Assembly (NCBI GenBank): GCA_000733355.1
Contig: JNVV01000050.1
Span: 177,070-205,949, forward strand
Length of the DNA: 28,880 nucleotides
Direction: 5' to 3'
Origin: Falciphora oryzae
Lineage: Eukaryota > Ascomycota > Sordariomycetes > Magnaporthales > Magnaporthaceae
The notes under the pieces are model-generated. The model was not told where the DNA came from. It did no database searches and saw only the letters and a program-made list of their open reading frames with translations. Each line of letters opens with the position of its first letter. Position 1 is the first letter of the stretch. A program made the translations under genes and the position numbers. Positions 1-11,287 of the stretch are shown here, piece after piece.

Positions 1-22
1 AAAAAAAAAAAAAAAAAAAAAA
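1..22. repeat. Poly(A) run at the left edge of the window
   Basis: The window opens with 22 consecutive A residues. Similar homopolymers recur in non-coding DNA here: A16 at 1763-1778, A16 at 2065-2080, A12 at 11161-11172, T16 at about 11433-11448 and T20 at 3278-3297. Nothing shows a gene end or a retroposed tail at this run. Confidence 0.8.
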
Positions 23-1224
23 TCCCGGCAGCTGGGAACGGCTCTGTAGGCGACTCGATGCAAACAGGATGGATGGATAGGTAGTAGGTAATATGTATGT
101 AATGCGGTGGGCTGGGGGAACGAGCGGAATTCGCATGTTATGAAATCAAGAACGGGCAATGGATGGGCGAGACCTGGACCCCGTGAGGCTTGTGGCCAGG
201 CCGTTTCGTGACCTCAGTCGCGACTTACCGACTAGCAGTGCCCAGTCCAGGTGCCCAGACCTGTGAGAACCCCGACACAGAGCCGCCGCTGGCGTCACCG
301 TTGGGCCCGAGTCGCGAATCGCACGTTGAGAGCGGACAGCTTGTCTGTCCCTGCGCCCACTGCCAGCAGCAGCGGCAGCAGTCTCGGGGAGATTCAAGAC
401 AGGCAGAGCACCAGCCGGGCGTCGAACTGGAGTTGCTTGACCCTCTAACGCGCCCAGAGCGAGGACGCTTGGCAGCCAAGAGGAAGGCCGAGGGGTCGGC
501 GCACGCCTCTTACTGGCTGATGTTGGCAGGCCGGTTTCTCATTCTGGGGGTTATCTTTATTTTGTTTTCGTTTTTTTCTTTGCTCTCCCGTGCTTTTTTT
601 TTTCTTCTTCTTTTTAGTTATTTATTTCTGCGCCAGCTCGGAAATGGATAAAAACAAGTATCCAGCCACGGGAAAGAAAAGACAAAGAAGAAGAGGGGAA
701 AAATGAAAGTGCCGGGTGTGTGAAGAGACAAGAAGAGAGGGTGAAAGAAGGAAAAAGGGGGCGGGGAGTGACAACTCGGGGAGTAGCCCACTAACTCAGG
801 TGGTCGCTCACAGTGTGGCTGACGCCCGCTGCGAAACCGTCCAGGGCAGCCCGGCCACACCAAGCTTGCTGCTTGCCGAGAACCAAGCACACCAAGCACC
901 AGAAACAGCAACTTGCGTGCCTATAAAATATATCTAATTTAGCTACATAGGTACCTGTAGGGAGCCATGGTATTGCCTTTACAGCCTCTCTCCCACCCGG
1001 ATGTGATCCGCAGCTATCCCTCCCCTTCAGGCAAAGCCGAGGCTGGGACCTACCTGAAAATAGGCACCGGCCAAGGGACGGGGAGATGCGCTCTCAGCTC
1101 TTAGGGCTTCTCCGTCGCCCCTGGCGGTGTGCAGTGGCGCGTGCCGCGTGTTGTTCTGGTGTGCTAAGAATGCGGAGGCGCTCCCAGCCCGCGGAAGCCA
1201 TACATAGGACGGAAGGCACCAGTG

Positions 1225-1446
1225 GCACCTAGGTACCTAGTAAGGCCAACTTATACAGGTGTTTTCATTAGCACTTCTACTCCCCCTGCCCACTTGGCCT
1301 AGCCTCGGTATTTGGTGAGGTTAGGGGGCGGTATGCATCTGGTATGAGGGATTTTCCTCCACGGAGCATATCACCTTCGCGTACACGTCAGTGAGTACCT
1401 AGGTCGTAGGTACCAACCTACTTACTAGCTCCCTAGGCACCTACAT
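1225..1446. repeat. Cluster of palindromic CCTAGGTACC-type motifs
   Basis: Two dense groups of nested palindromes built from CCTAGG and GGTACC lie at 1225-1245 and 1395-1446, with a related copy at 948-960. The same words return at 11288-11305, and isolated CCTAGG copies lie near 21083, 21669 and 27005, all outside coding exons. The motif is visible directly; its function is unknown. It could be a binding site or a simple-sequence habit of this genome. Confidence 0.5.
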
Positions 1447-2262
1447 GTCTTCCTCATATGCAAATACACAGCTATGTGTCCGCGGCCAATTGCACCCAGA
1501 TGGTCGGGGGCGTCTTCTGTTCATCCTACCGTCCATCTGGGTACGTGGTACGCGGTCCAGCCATGTGCATGCGCCGCATCCCCATCCGTTTCGGAGCACC
1601 TCGCGAGTCGTAGCACCGCCTCATCTTGCCCTCCGTATTGCGTCCAGATGAGAGGACGGTAATGCTAATAATACGCACACAAATGATAAACGCATACCTG
1701 GCAGAGGAATGCAGGTCCCTACGAAGACAGATAGGTTCTTTGAACGAACCTATGACCATGCCAAAAAAAAAAAAAAAAGAATTAATGGCCACAAAAGAAA
1801 GAAAACCCCCTCCAGCAATAAAAGAGAAACCAGATGCAGCAAAGCGAAAGCAAAGCGAGAGGATGAGCGTAAGGAAATTCAAGAAGCCGCGATCAGAGAA
1901 GGAAGCAAGCCAGTTTGGGTACGATGGCTGTGTCTGGGAGACGCCAGCGGGGTGGCCAGAAACAGGCGGTCTCGGCTAAGGGGAGCAGATGACAAAAAGA
2001 AAGGACGACGAGTGATGATGGCGCAAAGACAGGCAGAGTGACGAATACGAAGAAGAAAAGAGGGAAAAAAAAAAAAAAAATACCCAGCTCGATGTACCCT
2101 TATATCATTTGTTAAATACCGCAGCTCGCAAAGACAACACGAGTCTCTACAACTCGCCGCCCGGTTAACTCGCAGGCTAGGGGCAGTTACGTGAACAGGC
2201 GGGCAATAACTCGACTAACGCAAACAGCCGAGTTCACCATAGTGCCGCCGCTCACCCTATCG

Positions 2263-4829
2263 TCACTGGCCAGACTTATCCTGGACGTCCTTCATTGTTC
2301 GCGCGACGAGGTCGGCAAACTTCCCGGCACTGCCCGAGAAGGGAGACGCTGGCTTTCCCGCGGGTGGTGTTGGGTGCTGGGCTGTGTTGCCGGCTGCTCC
2401 TGCAGGGTCGACCTCCTCGACAACCTCGCCGCCCCTCCGGAATTGGTCCTTTTCGTCGACAAGTTTCGTTAGGAAGAGTGTATGCGGGTCCCGCTGGGTC
2501 TTGAGCCGCTCGATCTCAGCCTCATACGCCCGATCGTACACGTTGAATTCCGCTGCAACTGGCGAGTCCGATACTACATCGGCTGGGGGCTCGTCTGAGC
2601 TGAAGTCGTCGCGCCCGCCCGTGCCAATCCCGAGGAAGAGAGGCGCCGTGTCCGTTGCGTCGTGCGCCTGGCCTTTTGCCCCATCCGTCAACTCTCTCCC
2701 GGCCTGGAGAAGCTTGGTGCGCTCCGCCACGAGGACTGCCGCCTGCTCTGCGCTAGCCCTCAGCTGCTCCCCATCCGACGACTCTATCGCCCGGGGCGCC
2801 TCGGCATCGGGATTATCGCGACGCTCCAGTTTTGCCTCCTGCCCCGTCGTCTGCACAGCCTGCTGCCTCTGCTGGTCAACAGGGGGAACCCGCCGGGGAG
2901 TTGCAGGTGCACTCCGGGACGATAGAAGGCTCTTGAACCTAGATATTGCTTTCATCTTGAACGACGATGTCACGTCAGCTAACTGCAGGGGCCACCTTAC
3001 ACAGGAAGGAGGGGGGGGGATGTTCCTTGCGAGCCCCTAAGGAGGCCATGAGGGCGTACGCCAGCGGACGTGAACATACCACGCAGAGCAGATGGCTCAT
3101 CCTCCGAGTGAAGGCATGGTTGACCTCAAGGTCGTTGGGAGGTTCGACGATGACTGCACAGTTTTCCTCGGCGCTAAGAAGAGGGTCGCAGCCTTTCTTC
3201 GTGACCCAGGGGTGCTCCTGTGCGGGGGAGAGGAATGAAGAGAGGGGTCAGACAAGGGCGCTCCGTGCAAACGAGGCTTTTTTTTTTTTTTTTTTTTGGG
3301 GTGGGGGGGACTATCACTTACCCTTAGCTCGGCCATGGTGATGCGCCGGACCGGGTCCTTATCCATTATTCGGCCCATGAGGTCAGCAAAGTCTTCGCCC
3401 TCGTCGGGGGGCAAGCTTAGGGGCTCGGTCTTGATGGCCTCGTAGATCTCAAGAGGTGTGGCCCTATCGAAGGGTATCCTCCCATAGCGGAGACAGTACA
3501 GTGACACGCCCATGGACCAAATATCCGCGGCGGTCCCCGACACGTTGCCGTGCCTGGCCACGCAGAGCTCGGGGGGAAGAAAGGCTGGGGATCCGGCCGA
3601 CTTGGCCGTGCGCATATCGTCGGCCTTTTCAAACATCTCCGACACGCCAAAATCGACCACTTTGAGGACGTCTTCGTTGGTAAGAAGCAGATTGTCCGGT
3701 TTGATGTCCCGATGGATTATACTCTGAGCGTGCACTGTTTTATGTGCGCGTGCCCGATGCGACACACATACACATGCGTCGTAAGTTATGACGGCCAGCT
3801 GTTGGATCAGGGGCGTGTTGAAAAGGGGTTTGGCGGAGCGATCAAGAAGCACAACTTACAGTACTCGATTCCCAGGATGAGGTCGCGGAACCAATGGCGG
3901 CAGGTCTCCTCGGGGTAGGGTTTGGCGGCCTGGTCCAGGCCCACATGCATTACAACACCCTTTTTGCACATCTCTAGAACCATGTACAGGGAGTCCTCCT
4001 CGGGGTCGTCGAGCACCTCGATCAACTGCACCAGGTTTGGGTGGTTGAGCTTCATCATGATAGCGACCTCTTCGCGGATCAGGTGGAGCGCGTCCTTGGC
4101 CTCGGCGCTTCGGTAGTCGTTTAGACGCGATCCGATGGCGGAGTGGAATGCGGCACCGCGGCGAGGGAGTTGGCCGGGGTGTCGCGGCCCCTTGAGGATG
4201 TTGGACTGTGCCCGCTTGCGCAGCCGCGTCTTGGAGAATTCCTTGACAGCCTGAGGGCCACGGGGGTTAGCTGAGGCTAGCACACCCTAGGGGAGGGAGT
4301 GTGGTGTCCGCCTCTCCGTACAAACTCGTTACCGAACTGATCCACGGCAAGGTGGACGGCGCCGTAGGAGCCCCTGCCGATCTCCTCTTTGATGGTGTAC
4401 TGGTTGATGCAGTGGTGCGACCGGCCGTCAGGGTCATCACTGGTGTATTCAGAGCGCGCGTCTAGTGTTTCCTGCGCATCTCCCAAGCATGGTCAGCGTC
4501 GCGTTCGGGAGATCGGGAAGCCGGGAGCGAAGTGATGCGGACCTTGACCTCGCGATGCTGAGAGGGCGTCCGTCTGTGCTGGCGTATGGGGCTTTGATAT
4601 GTCTGTTGCACCGCGGGCGCCGACCTGGGTAAAACAAGTCACATCAGAAGAGGCCGATATAGATCAGCGGGCGAAACCTCTGGTTCAGCACCTACAGGTT
4701 GGCCCCGAGCGCGGGCCGCGCAGAGCTGTCCTGCTTGTTGGAATCGCCATGGAAGTCGACGTAGATGCCAGGCGACTGCGGGGTGACCAGACTTGACCCG
4801 CTGTCGGCCATGGCCTGCGAAGGCGGCAT
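2263..4829 (-). CDS. CaMKK-type serine/threonine protein kinase (Ssp1/Sak1-like)
   Basis: The exons on the - strand are 4829-4696, 4624-4543, 4471-4322, 4250-3860, 3734-3322, 3217-3080 and 2955-2263, giving 666 residues. The kinase domain spans about residues 98-394. It has the glycine loop GRGSYG (104-109), the VAIK-type lysine in AVKEF (K125), the catalytic loop HRDIKPDN (D262), DFG (D280) and a PPE motif (306-308). A basic insert after the lysine, before the helix with IREEV, resembles the Arg/Pro-rich insert of calcium/calmodulin-dependent kinase kinases. The phrase ETLDARSEY just before the domain is typical of the fungal family. Known relatives (S. pombe Ssp1, yeast Sak1/Tos3/Elm1) phosphorylate the activation loop of AMPK/Snf1-type kinases in stress, glucose and polarity signalling. 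The C-terminal 270 residues are mostly low complexity, with a short basic segment near KAISRFKSLL that could be regulatory. The start is uncertain: the frame stays open without a Met up to 5030. The second intron uses a weak GTCCGC donor. Confidence 0.85.
3278..3297. repeat. T20 run inside a kinase intron
   Basis: Twenty T residues followed by a G-rich run lie in the 104-nt intron 3321-3218 of the kinase gene. In the sense direction the intron reads GTAAGT, a C-rich block, A20 and a CACAG acceptor. Its length is not a multiple of three, so retention would shift the frame. The run is a likely place for assembly or length errors. Confidence 0.8.
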
Positions 4830-6097
4830 CGTCTGGCTCGTAAGCGGTCGTTTTCGATGCTTGCCAAATCTGACGCGGGGCACTGGCGATGCGGGCGCAG
4901 AGGACCAGTTCGGATCGGCCTTGAGCTCCTGGGCAAGGCTACGCGGACCCTTTCGCCAGTCGATGTACAGCGCAGATGAGAGGTACGTAAGTCGACCAGG
5001 AATGTGGAATAGCTGCGGGTGTACAGCTTCTCAGGTCAGGTAGTCGAGGTAAGGTAGTGTTGTCGGGGTAGCTGGGAACAATCAATGGCTGGGGAGGGGC
5101 CTTTCGGCAATCGCGTGCCGCCACACGCAGTGATTTGTGTCCCTCCTCTCTTGCTAGGAAAGGTCAGATGAGATTGGATGGGTTTGCGATAGAAGTCCGC
5201 GACCCCCGGTAGCTTGCGCAAGTGCCCGGTAACGAGCTACCTCCTATCGGCTGGATGGGGCTCACGACGTGTGATGGAAATATGGCGTGCAGTGCCTCAC
5301 CCCATCCTTAAGGCTGCATTTATTGCATCTCCATCTCAATGGTAGCTGGTCGGCGGGGTACTTTCGTGGTCACTTTTTGGAAGCATTGGCGTGCAGTGAC
5401 AAGTGCAAATACATGCACAAATACCAATATGGTCGGTCTATGTTATCTTACGACGCAGACTCGAGTATCAATCGCATCCCGATGAACTCTTCTGTTCAAT
5501 ATCCGGCGTGTGATATAACTTGCACCAAGGTCAACCGCGGGTCCATGGTTGATTGGGAGTCGGGCTGGCTGGGAGCATCCATGGATTGCTGTTGGGCTGG
5601 AGGCCAGATACACTTCATCAATTACATAAGCCGAGCCCCTGCGACGGCCACAGCCACAGACCTTTCCGTCCCCAATCACTTGCTCTCACGTACCACCGGG
5701 CAACCACCTGCACCAACCTCCACCTCGGTCCGCAAGGTGCGAAGCTCAAACACGAACGCCTTTTGTCGGGCAGAGGCTTGCCAGACCCGAACCCTTCCCA
5801 GGCCAACCACGTCAGGACCTGCCTGTCGACCGAGCTTGGTCTTTATTTCTCTCTCCCTCTGTTATTTTTTTTCCTTCTTCTTCTCTTTCTTTTCTTTTCT
5901 ATTGCCTTACTAAACAAGACGCTCAGCAACTTGCTCCTGTCTGGCTGGACGGGGGTTTCCCTCTGCGCTGATTGTGCCGCACGCCTCGCCCGTCTCGATT
6001 GTCTCGGGAATTCGGCGTCGCCTCGCATCACGGCCCGCCTCCTTCATCCTCGGGGTCCTCTAGCCTCGCCCCCGCACGCGCGAGGTCTTGTGCCGTC
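4830..6097. promoter_or_regulatory. Divergent intergenic region, kinase / PAN1
   Basis: This 1.27 kb region lies between the start codons of the leftward kinase gene and rightward PAN1. Its left part (4830-5030) is open in the kinase frame and may be extra 5' coding sequence or leader. Its right part carries a strong pyrimidine tract (about 5844-5905), as often seen upstream of fungal genes, so PAN1 transcription may start there. I see no clear TATA box and no other supported gene. Confidence 0.5.
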
Positions 6098-6407
6098 ATG
6101 TCGAACCCCAACGCGTATCTAGGCGGCGCCGGTGGCCTCCGCCCCGGGGCTCAACAATATGGCGGCTCTTTCAACCCTGGTCAGGGCCAGCAGCAGCAGG
6201 GCGCCTTCGTTCCCCAACCCACGGGGTTTGGACAGCCTGGCCTGCAGCAACAGTTCACTGGCTATCCTGGGATGCAGCAGTCGGGTCAACCCGCCGCGCC
6301 GCTCAATCCCCAATACACTGGTTTTCCCGCCCAACAGCAAGGATTCCAGACAGGAGCTCCTCCGGTTCCGTCAATGCCACCACACCTTCAGCAGCAGTTC
6401 CAGCAGT

Positions 6408-6438
<31 letters not shown>

Positions 6439-9400
6439 AGCGCCCTCAGCGTTCCTGTCTCCCCAAACTCAACATACGGCTCAGCCCCCGTCCATATCTC
6501 CCCCGCCAATGAAGCCGCAGCCGACTGGCTTCAGCCAGATGGCCGCTTCGTTTCAGACAGGAGGCGCATCTGCCCCCTCCAAGGACCGGCGCGCCGAAAA
6601 GTCGGGCAGCAAGATCCCCAACATCCGCCTTTCATTCATCACCGCCCAGGATCAGGCCAAATTTGAAACGCTCTTCAAGTCCGCGGTTGGAGATGGACAG
6701 ACAACCATGTCGGGAGACAAGGCGCGTGATATCCTCCTCCGGTCTCGGCTCAATGGAGAGCACCTGTCGCATATCTGGTATAGTCTTTGCGCCCATCCGC
6801 CTCCTAAAGTGCCTAAAACTGACGTCGATCGCTACTCTACCAGGACTCTAGCCGATACTACCCGCTCCGGACAGCTGCATTTCCCCGAGTTCGCGCTTGC
6901 AATGTATCTATGTAACCTCCGAATGAACGGGAAGCCATTGCCTCCCAGTCTGCCGGAAAACATAAAGAACGAGGTGTCGAGTATGGTGGACATTATAAAC
7001 TTCAGCGTGGCGGATGATGGGGGTAATGCTTCGTCTTCGGCAGGGAATGCCCCCGACTTCTCGCTAAGGCAGAGTACGGCTACACCGCCCGCAATCCAGC
7101 ACCCGCAGCCCCAGTCTTCCAACTCGCAACTCTTGCAGGCTCAGATGACGGGCTTTCCTACGTCGCAGCAGGGCTTTCTTGGCCAGTCGGCGGCGCTGCA
7201 GCCCCAGCTCACGGGCTTCCCCGGCTCTCAGAACCCTCAGGCCACCGGGTACTCGGGACCGCGCCCGCCCATGCCTCCAATGCCCACCGGGCTCGGCCCC
7301 GGAGGCATGGCGGCACCCCTTAATGCCCAGCCCACTGGAAGGCCGGGCCAGTGGGGCTTGGTGAACACGCCTTCGACCGGTCTCCCCAATATCGATGCAC
7401 TCCATGCCCGAATGATGCCTCAGCAGGGCCGCGAACAAGGAAGCTTCACTACTGCCGGATTACAGGGCAATGCAGTCATTCCATGGGCCATTACCAAGGA
7501 CGAAAAGACTCGGTACGACGCCCTATTCAAGGCATGGGACGGTATGAACAAGGGATACATCGCAGGCAGCCAGGCAATCGAGATATTCGGCCAGAGCGGG
7601 CTCGACAAGCCCGACCTTGAACGTGTCTGGACTCTGGCAGACCACGGAAACAAGGGGCGCTTGGACCTGGACGAGTTTGCTGTGGCCATGCACCTCATCT
7701 ACCGCAAACTCAACGGATACCCCCTGCCCAACAGCCTCCCGCCCGAGCTTGTTCCCCCGTCGACCCGAAACCTTAGCCAGTCGATCGGGACCATCAAGAG
7801 CATGCTGCACCAAGAGTCAGACTTTCGCAAGAACTCGGGTGCCGCTTTGCTTCCCCAGAAGACCGGTGTCAGCTACCTGAAGACGCACTCCTTCCGGGGC
7901 ACCGGGGGAGTCCCAGGGGGCGGTGCCCGCAAGGACGCGACCGTATTCAAGAACGACGATGATGCCGTCGGCTACAGGTCCAGTGCGCGCCGCCGCATTG
8001 GGAACGGCTCCCCCAGGCCCGAGTCGCCATCTTCTGTGGCGTCGACGGACGACCTCAGTCTCGAGCAACTGAGGAAGAAGATCAAGGAGAAGCAAGTCCT
8101 TCTGGACGCCATGGACTTCAAGGACGAGAAGGCCCTGGAAGAAGACGATGTTCTCGACCGGAGGGACCGCAAAGAGGCGGAGGAACTCTATCGCCGCATC
8201 CGCCGCATCCAAGAGGACATGGATGCGCACCCGGATGCTCCGCTCCCAAGCGGCGAATCGGACGCCGAGCGGCGTGCTCTGACGCGCCAGCTCCAGAATC
8301 TCAAGGACGGCATCCCAGACCTCGCCTCGCAGGTTAGGAAGACCGAGAAGGCCATTTTTGAAGCTCGGCTGGAGCTTTTCAGGCTCCGAGACGCCAAGGC
8401 TCACCCAGGGGGCGCCTCTGCCATTGTCGGCACCGGCCCCGGCGGCACTGTGACCGAGTCGGATAGACGGAGGGCTAGGGCTAAGGCAATGATGCAGCAG
8501 CGAACCGCGGAACTCACAGGCAAGAAGGCTGAGGTGAGTAGCGAGGACTTGGACGCGCCGAGGCGCTTGGAAGAGGAGAACCTCAAAGCGCGCACGGAGA
8601 GGGAGAACAACGAGCGCATGGTGAAGGATGTAGAGGATAGCGTTCAGGAGTTCGCCCGGAGCATTGAGGATAGCTTGAAGGCGGGCGGCCGGACAGCGGA
8701 AAGCGAGCACGAACAGCGGCGGTGGGAGGATGCGCTGGGCGTCGAGGACGAGGTCAGAGACTTTATCTTTGACCTGCAGAGGTCGAGCCGGTCGAAACGC
8801 ATCAGAGCCGAGGATCGTCGTGTCGAGCGCCCGACAGCGCCTGTTGAGCCGCCATCGGCAACCCGCAACGAGAGTCCCTCCACGCTGGGCGCGCGTACGG
8901 CAACGCCGCCCTCAAACCCCTCAGGGGGCGGGGTCTCATATTCCTCGTACAAGACGCCGGAAGAGAGGGCTGCTTTCATCAAGCAACAGGCAGAACAGCG
9001 GATGGCAGAGAGGCTGGCGGCGCTCGGGATCAAAGCACCCAGTAAGAGCGGGGAGACTGCGGCTCAACGCGCGGAGCGCGAACGCGCGGAAAGAGCAGCC
9101 AAGCTGCGCCAGGCAGAGGAAGAGGATGCAAGGCGCGAGGCGGAGCGGCAGGCTAGGCTTGCGGAGGAGCAGGGCCCGCCACCCCCCGCCGCCGCGCCTG
9201 CGCCAAAACCCGAGTCGAAGCCGCCACCTCCGGCGCCTCCCAGCCGCAGGGGAGGCGAGCGTGATGCCGCCAAGAAGGCCGAGGAGGAAAGAATTGCACA
9301 AGAGCAGGAAGATCAACTACAGCGAACCCGCCAGATGGAGTAAGCCGACAGTCGTGTGATGGTTGAAGAGACGTTGAGGCCGTTGCGCAAACCCGGGCAC

Positions 9401-10526
9401 AAGCTAACATCGATTCCGCTATAGACAACAGGCCAAAGAGGAAGAGGATGAGCTCGCGAGGGAGAACGATGCGGCCGAAGCTCGCCTGAAGGCGCTCGAG
9501 GAGCAGGTTCGCCAGGGCAAGCTTAGGAAAGAGGAAGAAAAGCGCAAGAAGAAGGCCGCACTTGCCGAGGCCAAGGAGAAGGAGGCCAAGCTGGCAGCGC
9601 GCCGAGCCGAGATCGAAGCCGCCCGCCGACGTGAGGAAGAGCTGCAGAAGCAGCTGGAGGCGATGAATAATGAGGGTTCGTCCTCCGACGATGACGATGA
9701 CGACGAGCATCCCCAGGCGACACCCCAGGCGTCGACGCCCACTATTGGTAGTCAGGTTGGAAGCCAGGAGCTTGAGCGGAAGCACACGCCGCCGCCAGCT
9801 GGAATGCCGGCCCCGGTCACGACCGGCGAGGCGACGTCGCCGGACGCTACGACAGAGAGTCGCAACCCGTATTTCAGGATGCTCTCGCACTCTTCCGAGG
9901 CCTCGTCTGGGGCATTGGGGCCCACCCCGGCAGCGACCCAACAGGCCCCGCGTGCGGCGGCTACCGCCGTAGCCCCGAACCCCCTGGCCCCGGAGATGTC
10001 CACGAATCCGTTCCACCGCAACACCGCCCCCCAAGCGGTCCCAGCGGTCTCAATTTCCCGCAAGAGACTTGACGATGACGATGAGTGGGGGTCGGACAAA
10101 GACGACTCGGACTCGGACTCGGACGACCGACCCGGCGGGACCAGCGCGGCCCAACTGGCATCCATTCTGTTTGGCACCATGGCTCCTCCACGGCCCCTGT
10201 CTGCTACGGGAGACAAGTCGGCGTCGTCCCCACAGCCCGCCTCGTCACCCGTCTTCTCCCCGCCTCCACCCCCGGCAATGTCACCGACTCCGGATGTCTC
10301 GGCCCCTCCCCTGGCTCCGCCGCCACCGCCGCCACCGCCGCCCGGAATGGCGCCGCCTCCGCCTCCGCCTCCCCCGCCGCCTGGTGCTGGGGAGCTTCCT
10401 GGGCCGCCCGCCGGTGGGAGTCGCCCCGCTGGTTTCTTGGGTGAGATCCAGGCAGGACGGGCACTGAAAAAGACAAGCACACGAGACAAGAGCGCAGCGG
10501 CAGTTGCTGGTCGCGTCTTGGATTAA
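6098..10526 (+). CDS. pan1: PAN1, endocytic actin-regulatory complex scaffold
   Basis: The exons are 6098-6777, 6844-9339 and 9425-10526, giving 1425 residues. Pan1 works with End3 and Sla1 at cortical actin patches, where it links cargo adaptors to Arp2/3-driven actin assembly during endocytosis. In order I see: a Q/P/G-rich start with a CAG tract; EH domain 1 (about 180-270, with [12 protein letters not shown]); a second QxTG-rich linker; EH domain 2 (about 440-540, [18 protein letters not shown]); two long charged coiled coils (about 630-860 and 930-1165); an acidic stretch with DDDDEWGSD (about 1273); a polyproline block (about 1310-1380); and a WH2-like end, [14 protein letters not shown] (about 1394). 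This order matches fungal Pan1. Six LxxQxTG motifs, sites for Ark/Prk-type kinases in yeast, lie at about residues 49, 69, 324, 345, 386 and 562. The start MSNPNAY is preferred over an in-frame Met at 5972, because the intervening 42 residues look like leader. Confidence 0.93.
6410..6439 (+). repeat. CAG/CAA glutamine tract in PAN1
   Basis: Nine CAG codons and one CAA in a row encode polyglutamine in the N-terminal disordered part of Pan1. The nearly pure CAG run makes length variation between strains likely. Confidence 0.85.
6778..6843 (+). other. 66-nt in-frame intron without a stop in PAN1
   Basis: Removing GTATAG...CTACCAG joins HIW to TLADTTRSG and restores a normal EH domain; the second EH domain reads [11 protein letters not shown] at the same place. 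A CTGAC branch point lies about 25 nt before the acceptor. The intron is 22 codons long with no in-frame stop, so the unspliced reading frame continues. Confidence 0.88.
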
Positions 10527-10753
10527 GTTGAGCGGGATTTGCGCACGGTATTGCTCTACGGTCTGCGTCGAGACTGCCACAACCAGACGGAATCTGTGAA
10601 TATGGAATGGCCGGGAAGTTGCGCCATGCAGCGCCCCCTAACCACGAGCTGAGCGACTCATGTCACGCGAGCCCACTGCACCTGTAATTACCATGAGGTG
10701 GGTCTTGGGGGGGGGGAAGGGATTCTGTTCTCTCAAATGGTTTAGCCTAGTAA

Positions 10754-10759
10754 AATAAA
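10754..10759 (+). terminator. Candidate polyadenylation signal of PAN1
   Basis: A perfect AATAAA stands 228 nt past the PAN1 stop in locally A/T-rich DNA, followed by a T/C-rich stretch. Position and context fit a 3' end signal, but fungal signals are loose and no transcript is available. Confidence 0.35.
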
Positions 10760-11287
10760 TGTTTCAAATATTTCTTTAGTTTTCTTTTTCCTCTTCCTAT
10801 CGTTATCGTTCTTATTAAACTCCTTCTTTTCTCCCTTCCTTTTCTTCCTCCCGTCTCGATCGCTATCGGCGCCAGAATTTGCCCCGCACGTAGACAGGCT
10901 CCCTTCATACGTCGGCACCTAATAGTACCCACCATCCTGCCGCTGCCTTGGCTTCCGAATTGGGATCTCCTCTTCCTCTTCTTCCGGGGAAGGGGGGCTG
11001 ATGATGCTCTCCGGGCTGGTGGACCTGGGGCATATTATCCGCGGTCATGTCACGCACCGGACCCGCGGGTTCCCCTCTTTTGAGGTGACCATTCTCGCAA
11101 GGCCCGGGCACCAAGGAGTCAAATGACCATGCATAGAGCAATCTGTTGAGAAAAGAAGGGAAAAAAAAAAAACTCGTGCCAGAGTCGTCTGTCTAGGGAA
11201 GGCCTTTAATCGAACCCGAAGAAATGGGAAATGGGGGTGTGTGTGTCGACGTGGAAGCGTGCACGGGGTGCATTCCTCTGTTCCTGT

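Larger units (their letters stand above)
1..2262. other. Intergenic region with no supported gene
   Basis: No convincing coding region is visible over 2.2 kb. The open frames are short, overlap each other on both strands and are built from low-complexity DNA such as T-rich 545-615 and A/G-rich 1760-1900. A TATA-like stretch lies near 925-934 on the + strand, but no gene follows it. Copies of a GGTACC/CCTAGG motif occur at about 948-960, 1225-1245 and 1395-1446. The right part probably holds the 3' untranslated region of the kinase gene, which ends at 2263 on the - strand. Confidence 0.55.

Noticed and set aside
190..651. 153-codon open frame at the left end
   Set aside because: It ends in a Phe/Leu run produced by a T-rich tract, with no conserved motif.
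1626..2041. Lys/Arg-rich + strand frames near 1.6-2.0 kb
   Set aside because: They are driven by an A16 run and purine-rich DNA, lack any family signature and have two overlapping frames of equal quality.
5972..6097. Start of PAN1 at the upstream in-frame ATG 5972
   Set aside because: The preceding residues look like translated leader, while MSNPNAY begins the Q/G-rich start expected for the family. Not fully excluded.
7817..8710. 297-codon open frame on the - strand inside PAN1
   Set aside because: It is antisense to the coiled-coil exon of PAN1. It is rich in Leu, Arg and Ala as expected from the opposite strand of GC-rich coding DNA and has no domain.
9153..10489. Long - strand open frames opposite the PAN1 3' half
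   Set aside because: Gly-, Arg- and Ser-rich translations mirror the polyproline and coiled-coil codons of PAN1; no independent start, intron or family signature is seen.
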